Shown here piece after piece: positions 1 through 4,787 of a stretch of DNA of 6,123 nt. Below the pieces are notes generated by a model that saw only the letters and a list, made by a program, of their open reading frames with translations, had not been told where the DNA came from and searched no databases. The stretch's first letter is position 1; the number at the start of each line of letters is the position of its first letter. Location: positions 1-6,123 of the forward strand of contig VMGU01000030.1 in NCBI GenBank assembly GCA_007376745.1, written 5' to 3'. The stretch is from Parcubacteria group bacterium Athens0714_26 (lineage in GTDB: Bacteria; Patescibacteriota; Minisyncoccia; UBA6257; 02-FULL-45-10c). Position numbers and translations under genes: made by a program.

Positions 1-67
1 TTTATTATGTCTTCTAAATCTCGAAAATTTAGGAGTGGTGGTTGTGGAAAATTGCCGATTAAACCAG

Positions 68-103
68 CCGGATTTGCGTCCTTTGACGTGAATCCGGTTT
101 TTT
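68..103 (+). terminator. Rho-independent terminator of an upstream transcript
   Basis: A 13-bp stem is formed by 68-80 and 85-97, with two G-U wobbles in its middle, around the four-base loop CTTT. Six T residues (98-103) follow directly. Stem length, tight loop and U-tract are those of an intrinsic terminator on the forward strand. The gene it serves lies mostly or wholly left of the window. The third reading frame closes with TAA at 15-17, which would suit the end of that gene, but too little is visible to identify it. I see no other gene in 1-198. Confidence 0.85.
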
Positions 104-113
104 AATTTATAAT
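83..113 (+). promoter_or_regulatory. Possible sigma-70-type promoter of the surface-protein operon
   Basis: TTGACG (83-88, five of six to the -35 consensus) and a perfect TATAAT (108-113) are separated by 19 bases, longer than the usual 17. The -35 hexamer lies in the loop and 3' arm of the preceding terminator, so one short segment would both end one transcript and start the next. Transcription would begin near 119-121 and leave an untranslated leader of about 80 bases before the first subunit gene. The -10 match is convincing, but the long spacer and the AT-rich surroundings keep confidence moderate. Confidence 0.4.
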
Positions 114-136
114 AAAAAAAGAAAAAACAATAAATA

Positions 137-166
137 GGTCGACCGGCCGTATTGGGTTAGACGGCG
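137..166 (+). promoter_or_regulatory. GC-rich structured leader upstream of the first subunit gene
   Basis: This GC-rich island lies inside an otherwise AT-rich leader. It begins with the palindrome GGTCGACC (137-144) and contains a hairpin, GCCGT (146-150) with ACGGC (161-165) around a ten-base loop. The start codon at 199 lies 33 bases downstream with no recognisable Shine-Dalgarno sequence between, so the element may affect initiation or mRNA stability. It does not match any riboswitch class I can name with confidence. Confidence 0.35.
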
Positions 167-198
167 AAACATAAATAATAATTAAAATACGTAAAATT

Positions 199-1212
199 AT
201 GAAAAAAATATTAATTAGTTTATCAATTATCGGCGCGGTAGCCGCTGTTGCCATCGGCGCCACCACTGCTTTCTTCAGCGACACAGAAACCTCAACTGGT
301 AATACCTTTACGGCAGGAAGCATTGATTTGAAAGTAGACAGCGTTGCCCATTTTAATAGAATGGTTTGTACACTTGGCACTAATCCAGCTACTTACACAT
401 GGCAACCAGAAACAGGTTTTAATCCTGACAGCAGTCATTATCCACAGCCGGGAACTCCTTGTGAAGGCACTTGGACAGAAACAGATTTGGGCGCGCAGAA
501 ATTCTTTAATCTTGTTGATTTAAAACCGGGCGATGAAGGCGAAGACACTCTTAGCTTGCATGTTTATGACAATGACGCTTGGGGAAAAATGACTATTACG
601 GGCGTGACTGATACTGGCAATACTTGTAAAGAACCGGAAATAGGATTAACTGCTGATGCTGATTGTATTGGTAAAAATCCTGGCGATACTGAATTAGATG
701 GCGAATTGCGAGAAAACACTAAATTCTCATTTTGGTTAGACCAAGGAGCAATTCCTGGATTCCAAAATAGACCACAAACTCCAACAGCTGACCCGCAAGA
801 AGGCGACAATATTTGGCAACCAGCTACTGAGCCGTTTTTAAGCGGCGCTATCCCATTAGGATTTAATCAAGCTACCCTTTGTCCTACAACTGGCGCTCCT
901 TGGTGGTGTGCTAATATCAGAGATGGAATTATTGAAATAGCGCCTGAAGAACATAAACTTTGGGAAGCGCTTGCCGCAGTTCGCGCAACATCAAATTGTC
1001 CTATTGGTACGCCAGTAGACGGACACACTAATTATGATGTTTGCCACGGTTTGGCAGTGGATGGCAGATTAGTTGGAAGCGCGACTTATTACTTTGGTAT
1101 GGCTTGGCAGATTCCTTATACTGTAGGAAACGAAGCTCAAAGCGATGGATTTACTGGTGATTTGAAGTTTGAAGTTGTCCAGCACAGAAATAATCCAGGA
1201 TACGGTTTCTAA
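199..1212 (+). CDS. SipW-type secreted TasA/camelysin-like subunit 1
   Basis: A 337-residue secreted protein. Residues 1-24 are a SipW-cognate signal peptide: a KK start, a hydrophobic stretch, then GATTA followed by FFSDTE, with predicted cleavage after Ala24. The mature start (TGNTFTAGSIDLKVD, 33-47) is the typical TasA/CalY N-terminal strand. A LKPGD motif at 108-112 and an AWG strand near 127-129 also occur in the next gene, and both proteins end in a related EVVQ-x-RNNP motif. Eight cysteines (57, 88, 143, 156, 228, 237, 267, 282) suggest disulfides outside the cell. In Bacillus such proteins form matrix fibres; a fibre or surface-layer role here is inference. Camelysin homologues are often labelled peptidases, but I see no HExxH zinc motif. 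No Shine-Dalgarno sequence precedes the start, which is chosen because it begins the signal peptide. It is probably the first gene of the operon. Confidence 0.88.
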   Translation: MKKILISLSIIGAVAAVAIGATTAFFSDTETSTGNTFTAGSIDLKVDSVAHFNRMVCTLGTNPATYTWQPETGFNPDSSHYPQPGTPCEGTWTETDLGAQKFFNLVDLKPGDEGEDTLSLHVYDNDAWGKMTITGVTDTGNTCKEPEIGLTADADCIGKNPGDTELDGELRENTKFSFWLDQGAIPGFQNRPQTPTADPQEGDNIWQPATEPFLSGAIPLGFNQATLCPTTGAPWWCANIRDGIIEIAPEEHKLWEALAAVRATSNCPIGTPVDGHTNYDVCHGLAVDGRLVGSATYYFGMAWQIPYTVGNEAQSDGFTGDLKFEVVQHRNNPGYGF

Positions 1213-1223
1213 TTAATTTCTGA

Positions 1224-1231
1224 AAAGGAGG
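1224..1231 (+). promoter_or_regulatory. Strong Shine-Dalgarno sequence of the second subunit gene
   Basis: AAAGGAGG (1224-1231) is the strongest ribosome-binding site in the window. Nine bases separate it from the ATG at 1241, which is ideal spacing. The ATG that begins the conserved signal peptide is at 1301, 60 bases further on. The site thus favours a start at 1241 with a 20-residue extension, unless the intervening hairpin changes the effective distance. Confidence 0.8.
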
Positions 1232-1240
1232 AATTGACTA

Positions 1241-2044
1241 ATGCTGTTGCGGGGGTCTGCTGATAAAGCGGGCTCCCCGCGGCAGCTAAAGCGAAATTCT
1301 ATGAAAAAAATACTTATAAGTTTAAGCATTATTGGACTTGTTGCGACTATTGCTATTGGCGCTACTACCGCTTATTTCAAGGACACAGAAATTTCCGCGG
1401 GTAACACTTTTACCGCTGGCACTATTGATTTAAAAATTGATTATCAGTGCGGTGATAATTGTACTTATCCCTTAGAAGACCTGGGTCCTGGCGCTGTTTT
1501 TTTCCGCAAGTGTGACATAAAACCGGGCGATAAAGGAGAGGTGACTATCAGTTGGCATGTCACAAGCAATGAGGCTTGGGGAAGATTAAAAATAGCTGAT
1601 ATTGTAGACAAAGAATACAAATGTACAGAGCCGGAAGCAGAATATCCTGATCCTACTTGTGGCGCTGACGATATTGGACTTGGACTTGGCGAGATGAGTC
1701 AATACTTGAAATTTACTATGTGGATGGATGAGGGAAGTGTTGCGGGCTGGCAATGCGGGACTGTTCAAGGAGGATGTCTCGCTGACCGAAAAGAAGGAAA
1801 TAATATATTTGACGCGAGTACATTTGACAGCATGATAACTGACGCTGATGGAGCGTCAGTGGATGAATTAGTAAGTGGAATTCCGCTTCCCGGAAAATTA
1901 CAGCCAAACACCACTTATTATGTCGGACTTGAATGGAATCTTCCTTTTTCAACGCCAAATATTGTCCAGACAGACTCGCTTGCCGCCAGTATAGTTATGG
2001 AAGTAGTTCAGAGCAGAAATAATCCAAATCCTTGGACGCCTTAA
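1241..2044 (+). CDS. SipW-type secreted TasA/camelysin-like subunit 2
   Basis: This is a paralogue of the preceding gene, 28 bases downstream, 267 residues from the ATG with the strong ribosome-binding site. From Met21 (base 1301) it repeats the SipW-type signal: MKKILISLSIIG, then GATTA and YFKDTE, with predicted cleavage after Ala44. The subunit start (GNTFTAGTIDLKID), an IKPGD motif near 93-97, an AWG strand near 112-114, a C-x-EPE...C pair and the ending EVVQSRNNP all match subunit 1. The protein lacks the long insert that subunit 1 carries in its second half. Seven cysteines (70, 74, 91, 128, 140, 172, 179) leave at least one unpaired within a chain, which would allow cross-linking. Residues 1-20 are rich in Arg and Lys, are encoded by the palindromic block and have no counterpart in subunit 1, so the functional start may be 1301. 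Codon choice differs from the paralogue throughout, so the duplication is old. Confidence 0.87.
   Translation: MLLRGSADKAGSPRQLKRNSMKKILISLSIIGLVATIAIGATTAYFKDTEISAGNTFTAGTIDLKIDYQCGDNCTYPLEDLGPGAVFFRKCDIKPGDKGEVTISWHVTSNEAWGRLKIADIVDKEYKCTEPEAEYPDPTCGADDIGLGLGEMSQYLKFTMWMDEGSVAGWQCGTVQGGCLADRKEGNNIFDASTFDSMITDADGASVDELVSGIPLPGKLQPNTTYYVGLEWNLPFSTPNIVQTDSLAASIVMEVVQSRNNPNPWTP
1243..1286 (+). repeat. Long GC-rich palindrome between ribosome-binding site and conserved start
   Basis: An almost continuous 19-bp hairpin. The outer stem pairs 1243-1254 with 1275-1286 (12 bp, two G-U wobbles). The inner stem pairs 1255-1261 with 1267-1273 (7 bp, two G-U wobbles). One base (1274) bulges, and the loop is GATAA. 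No T-tract follows, so it is not a terminator. It begins at the last base of the ATG at 1241. The block 1241-1300 is about 58% GC in AT-rich surroundings. Possible roles are a translational brake, an RNA-stability element, or a small palindromic insertion. Confidence 0.75.
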
Positions 2045-2060
2045 TCTTGAAATCTTTTAG

Positions 2061-2154
2061 GTTGTCTCATTTTGTGTTAATTATTCAATTAACGAATTAC
2101 GAATTAACGAATTTAATTTGTTAATTTGAAATAACAGAAAAAGAATGGGGCAAC
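2061..2154. repeat. Nested inverted and direct repeats between subunit 2 and the sipW remnant
   Basis: As RNA, 2061-2073 and 2142-2154 pair over 13 bp including several G-U wobbles (GTTGTCTC opposite GGGGCAAC). Between them, GTTAATT (2076-2082) pairs with AATTAAC (2087-2093), and AATTAAC (2102-2108) with GTTAATT (2120-2126). The 12-bp word AATTAACGAATT occurs at 2087-2098 and again at 2102-2113, a 15-bp period. The result is a branched, AT-rich structure without a U-tract. It could protect or end the upstream message, or be scar DNA from the rearrangement just downstream. I find no gene in 2045-2174. Confidence 0.5.
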
Positions 2155-2174
2155 TTATTGAGGTTTTTAAAAAA

Positions 2175-2270
2175 ATGAAAACATTTAAAATAATTTATTA
2201 TGTGTTTCTCGGAGCGATTGCGGTAATTGCAGTTTTGCTGAATTTTGACAAACGAAGACAAGTTGTATAA
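2175..2270 (+). pseudogene. Truncated 5' remnant of a sipW-like signal peptidase gene
   Basis: An ATG at 2175, with GAGG at 2160-2163 eleven bases upstream, opens 31 codons. The first 22 match the N-terminus of the intact peptidase at 2802: FKIIYYVFLGAIAVIA is shared, and only Thr/Pro and Val/Ile differ within the aligned 21 codons. After base 2240 the similarity stops. The reading frame continues as NFDKRRQVV and ends at 2268-2270, before any catalytic residue, so no peptidase can be made. What remains is the first membrane helix. The remnant sits where sipW would be expected if it followed the subunit genes directly, and has a better ribosome-binding site than the intact copy. Either it is the original gene start cut by the toxin-antitoxin cassette, or the relic of a tandem duplicate. 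Confidence 0.8.
2178..2240 (+). repeat. 63-bp direct repeat, left copy (sipW start)
   Basis: Aligned without gaps to 2811-2873, this copy is identical at 58 of 63 positions. Of the five differing codons, three are silent (Val, Ala, Leu) and two change the residue (Thr/Pro, Val/Ile). The two copies bracket the reverse-strand toxin-antitoxin pair, their starts 633 bases apart. Confidence 0.88.
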
Positions 2271-2307
2271 AATGAAAATGATTTCAAAAAAATTAAATAG
2301 AAAATTT

Positions 2308-2559
2308 TCAGCCTTTCTTGTAATGTTTTGTGATTTGGAAAATTTCTGCTTGTCTAGTGGATATAAAAAACAAGGCTCGCAATTTTCTATCAAGCCTGAA
2401 AGAATAAACACCTCGCCAGTGGGGTTCAAGGAGTTCAACGTGAAGAGATGGATGTTTAATGTTTTCTTCAAAAAGAGATTTCGCTTTCTGCCACTTCTTA
2501 TCAAGATTGTGTCCGCGGATAAATTCTTTAAGGTCTTGGCGCAGCGGTTTTATTTCCAT
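2308..2559 (-). CDS. RelE/ParE-superfamily toxin of a type II toxin-antitoxin pair
   Basis: An 83-residue basic protein, normal in length for the RelE/ParE fold. The N-terminal half is helical and charged. The core runs from HPSLHVELLEPHWRG (36-50) through YSFRLDRKLRALFFI (52-66) to AEIFQITKHYKKG (71-83), the strand pattern and arginine spacing typical of RelE-type ribosome-dependent mRNA interferases. Arg49, Arg55, Arg58, Arg61 and the terminal His79-Tyr80 are the likely RNA-contacting or catalytic residues by family analogy. The ATG at 2559 lies inside the antitoxin gene, giving a 32-base overlap and implying translational coupling; no separate ribosome-binding site is evident. It runs against the surrounding operon. 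ParE-type gyrase poisoning cannot be excluded from sequence alone. Confidence 0.72.
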   Translation of the reverse strand: MEIKPLRQDLKEFIRGHNLDKKWQKAKSLFEENIKHPSLHVELLEPHWRGVYSFRLDRKLRALFFISTRQAEIFQITKHYKKG

Positions 2560-2770
2560 ATTTTTGGATGTAAGAGGACTGGCGAAGTCCGGATTCTAAA
2601 TCCTTTAAGAAATTTTCAGTATAAAGATTTGTTTGCCGAAAATCTTCAACCGCTTCTTCAATTGGGTCTTTTATTATCAATTCAAAGAATTTTGCCGCAA
2701 ACCGACGGTAGGCGGCAGATTGTTTTTTTAACCTCTCATATTCAGTTTTTGGAATAGTAATTCCAGCCAT
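2528..2770 (-). CDS. Putative antitoxin partnered with the RelE-like toxin
   Basis: An 80-residue protein encoded immediately upstream of and overlapping the toxin, the usual antitoxin-first order. It begins with a short strand (MAGITIPKTEYERL), followed by a charged helix (KKQSAAYRRFAAKFFELI) and a polar C-terminal half. A short N-terminal DNA-binding segment with a helical toxin-binding tail is common in antitoxins, but I cannot place it in a named family (AbrB-, Phd- or RelB-like). The last residues (KTAAPRP) are encoded in the toxin overlap. Its start codon lies within an AT-rich inverted repeat, consistent with autoregulation, and its start is only 31 bases from the divergent sipW start. 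The identification rests mainly on size, order and its neighbour. Confidence 0.62.
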   Translation of the reverse strand: MAGITIPKTEYERLKKQSAAYRRFAAKFFELIIKDPIEEAVEDFRQTNLYTENFLKDLESGLRQSSYIQKYGNKTAAPRP

Positions 2771-2790
2771 ATTATTAAAATAATATATTA
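2769..2790. promoter_or_regulatory. Palindromic operator candidate shared by antitoxin and sipW
   Basis: ATATTATT (2769-2776) and AATAATAT (2779-2786) form a perfect inverted repeat with a two-base gap, and the palindrome TAATATATTA (2781-2790) overlaps it. The region covers the antitoxin start codon and fills most of the 31 bases to the sipW start. Type II antitoxins commonly repress their own promoters through such sites. AT-rich DNA produces short palindromes by chance, so this is tentative. I find no pair of promoter hexamers that is clearly convincing on either strand. Confidence 0.4.
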
Positions 2791-2801
2791 ACTAAATATC
2801 A

Positions 2802-3326
2802 ATGTCAACAAAACCATTTAAAATAATTTATTATGTTTTTCTCGGAGCGATTGCGGTAATTGCCATTTTACTGGTTGTTTCGGTTTTACCCATCACCGGA
2901 AATTTTAAAGTTCTGACTGTGCTTTCCGGCTCAATGGAGCCCGTGATTCACACCGGAAGCGTGGTGGTGGTTAAGCCAAGCGATAGCTACAAGATAGGGG
3001 ATATTATTACTTTTGGTGAAATGGGCAAAACCAAAACACCGATCACTCACAGGATTTACGAAATGAAAGTGCAGGGGAGCCAGCCGGTATATATCACCAA
3101 AGGAGACGCTAATAACGCGCCAGACCAAAAAGAAATTACTGGTAAGGATATTGTCGGAAAAGTTTTATTTGATGTGCCCTATGTCGGCTACGCGGTGGAG
3201 ACGGCTAGAAAGCCCCTCGGCTTTATGCTGATTATTATTGTTCCCGCGGTCATCATAATTTATGACGAAGGAAAAAAGATTTGGCGGGAAATTAAAAAGA
3301 AAAAAGAGCCAACGATAAATTCATGA
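2802..3326 (+). CDS. Signal peptidase I, SipW/Sec11 (Ser-His) type
   Basis: A 174-residue membrane peptidase that removes signal peptides from exported proteins. An N-terminal helix (about 8-30) is followed by SGSMEP (42-47), in which Ser44 is the nucleophile. THRI (82-85) supplies His83 where the classical E. coli-type enzyme uses Lys, and KGDANNAPD (100-108) supplies the acidic residue. Ser/His with Asp defines the archaeal/eukaryotic/SipW branch. A second helix (about 138-154) and a basic tail (KKIWREIKKKKE) follow. The length is normal for the branch. Its substrates are probably the two upstream subunits and the next gene product, all with SipW-type signals. The start at 2802 lacks a ribosome-binding site. 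The gene overlaps the next by ATGA (3323-3326), implying coupled translation. Its first codons are duplicated at 2175-2240. Confidence 0.93.
   Translation: MSTKPFKIIYYVFLGAIAVIAILLVVSVLPITGNFKVLTVLSGSMEPVIHTGSVVVVKPSDSYKIGDIITFGEMGKTKTPITHRIYEMKVQGSQPVYITKGDANNAPDQKEITGKDIVGKVLFDVPYVGYAVETARKPLGFMLIIIVPAVIIIYDEGKKIWREIKKKKEPTINS
2811..2873 (+). repeat. 63-bp direct repeat, right copy (inside sipW)
   Basis: Codons 4-24 of the intact signal peptidase gene, matching 2178-2240 at 58 of 63 positions. The bases on either side of the repeat differ from those flanking the left copy, which places the rearrangement junctions at about 2240/2241 and 2810/2811. Confidence 0.88.
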
Positions 3327-4783
3327 TTCGTAATTCATTATTCAAAATTTTAGCAATTTTATTAATTATCGGTTTTAACTGGTCCGGGCTTTTAGCTATT
3401 GGCCAAACCATTGCATATTATAATGATACTGAAAATTCTTCCGTTAACTCTATGCAGGCGGCTGTTTTGGATTTTTCCGCGACCAATCAAAATATCGGAG
3501 GATTTATCGGAGTTGAGCTTGGCGAGGATAAAGAGTCTATATCGGTTATGACAAAAATCAGTGGCAGTCTTGATATCCAGTATAAAGCGCGCGCCGAAAA
3601 AATAAGCGGCAATGATAATTTTTGTAACGCCATTAAATTAGAAGTTTTTCACAGCGCGATTTCCTATAGTGGCGCCTTGCTATCTTTTGATACAGCTACT
3701 ACGACCGCGCTTGGAACATGGGCATTTGAATTAAAATTGCCGTCCACCGCGAGTAACTTTGCCCACGGAGAGGAGTGTAATGTTGATTTAGTGTTTGGGG
3801 GATGGAGGCAGGATACCGTGGATTTTAACCAAAGTGGCTTTACTGACGAGGAGCGGATTCAACTGCGACTAACCAGCAGAATGATAGTTCTTAATGAATT
3901 TTTACCTAATCCTGAAGGCGAGGAATACGGCTTTGATTTTGGAAACGATTCAAGCGATATGCCGCAGGGTGAGTGGGTAGAGCTTTATAACAACAGTGAC
4001 TATAGCTTTGATTTGTCCGGCTGGTACATTAAAGACAGTTTGGAAAGCGATATAAATAAAATTATGATTACGGCCTCCAACACAGCTCCGGTGGGCGCAG
4101 TTATCGGTCCCAAGAGCTGGCTGACGGTTTATATGAATAAAGCGGTTTTTAATAATACTGACGACACAGTGAAATTATTTAATGATAGCGATATTTTGAT
4201 TGATTCTTACGCGTATAATAGTCATGATTATTGCGATATTGAGCCAACGCCCGGCGACAAAAACAGCGATACTACTGGCGGCGGAAGCTGCGAACAAGTG
4301 CCGCCGAACAAATCATACGCGCGTATTCCCGACGGTATTGGCTATTGGGTTGACCCGATTCCAACTCCGGGCAGAATGAATATTTTGGAGGATGAAAATG
4401 TTTTTGTCGTCAGCCAGATTTTGCCGCAGACAAATGAAATGATTGTAGAAGAACCAATTATTGACGAGTCTGCAATTAAAGAACCGACACTCGGAGAAGC
4501 AATTATTACAGGGGTGGAAGAGGCGACAACCACAAAAGAAAAAATTGCAACGACAACAGAGATTATGATACCCGAGAAAACCACAAAAGAACCAACTATT
4601 GATAATGTGTCCACAGAGCAGATAGCGTCTAACGAAATAACAACTGTTACCATAGAAGAACAACCGGTTATTGAAGAGCAATCAGTTAAGGTTGAAGAAA
4701 TAGTTTTAGAACCGACGCCTACACCTGAACTTGAACCCGTGCCAGAATTAGCTCCAGAAAACAATAGCGAAAACAGCGAATAA
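3323..4783 (+). CDS. SipW-type secreted protein with lamin-tail domain and acidic tail
   Basis: A 486-residue secreted protein with three parts. The N-terminus (1-31) is a SipW-type signal: a hydrophobic stretch, then GQTIA and YYNDTENSSVNS, with predicted cleavage after Ala31. Residues 32-185 form a beta-rich region starting like the TasA/CalY subunits (MQAAVLDFSA). Residues 187-355 fit a lamin-tail domain: IVLNEFLPNP (188-197), GEWVELYNNSD (216-226), LSGWYIKDS (231-239), NTDDTVKLF (278-286) and the closing ARIPDGIGYW...TPG (333-350). The rest (about 357-486) is low-complexity, rich in Glu, Thr, Pro, Ile and Val, with KEPT repeats, strongly acidic and without a membrane helix or sortase motif. 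Lamin-tail domains in bacterial surface proteins are thought to mediate binding, but the ligand is unknown. The start overlaps the sipW stop. An accessory or tip role in a fibre is inference. Confidence 0.85.
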   Translation: MIRNSLFKILAILLIIGFNWSGLLAIGQTIAYYNDTENSSVNSMQAAVLDFSATNQNIGGFIGVELGEDKESISVMTKISGSLDIQYKARAEKISGNDNFCNAIKLEVFHSAISYSGALLSFDTATTTALGTWAFELKLPSTASNFAHGEECNVDLVFGGWRQDTVDFNQSGFTDEERIQLRLTSRMIVLNEFLPNPEGEEYGFDFGNDSSDMPQGEWVELYNNSDYSFDLSGWYIKDSLESDINKIMITASNTAPVGAVIGPKSWLTVYMNKAVFNNTDDTVKLFNDSDILIDSYAYNSHDYCDIEPTPGDKNSDTTGGGSCEQVPPNKSYARIPDGIGYWVDPIPTPGRMNILEDENVFVVSQILPQTNEMIVEEPIIDESAIKEPTLGEAIITGVEEATTTKEKIATTTEIMIPEKTTKEPTIDNVSTEQIASNEITTVTIEEQPVIEEQSVKVEEIVLEPTPTPELEPVPELAPENNSENSE

Positions 4784-4787
4784 TTTT

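Noticed and set aside
7..105. Short open frame (about 32 codons) from the ATG at 7 to TAA at 103-105
   Set aside because: It runs straight through the rho-independent terminator stem and U-tract, has no ribosome-binding site and no recognisable protein pattern.
137..170. Integron attC-like core (GTTAGAC within the leader)
   Set aside because: A seven-base match alone is expected by chance; there is no complementary partner core at suitable distance and no cassette structure around it.
1243..1286. Terminator between the two subunit genes
   Set aside because: The hairpin is strong, but no T-tract follows on the forward strand, and it lies after the ribosome-binding site of the second gene inside an open frame.
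199..2044. Calling the two subunits camelysin-type metallopeptidases
   Set aside because: Database names for this family suggest it, but no HExxH or other recognisable zinc-protease motif is present in either protein.
2121..2504. Reverse 127-codon open frame overlapping the toxin
   Set aside because: It overlaps the toxin in another frame and runs on into the sipW remnant and AT-rich spacer. Its composition (Asn-, Phe- and Lys-rich) looks like translated AT-rich DNA.
2245..2757. Forward 170-codon open frame across the 2245-2757 region
   Set aside because: It is antisense to both toxin and antitoxin genes. Its translation has no domain pattern, whereas the reverse-strand proteins have typical toxin-antitoxin size, order and overlap.
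4342..4764. Reverse 140-codon open frame rich in Ser and Val
   Set aside because: It is the antisense of the Glu/Thr-rich tail of the lamin-tail protein; the low complexity of the coding strand explains the long open frame.
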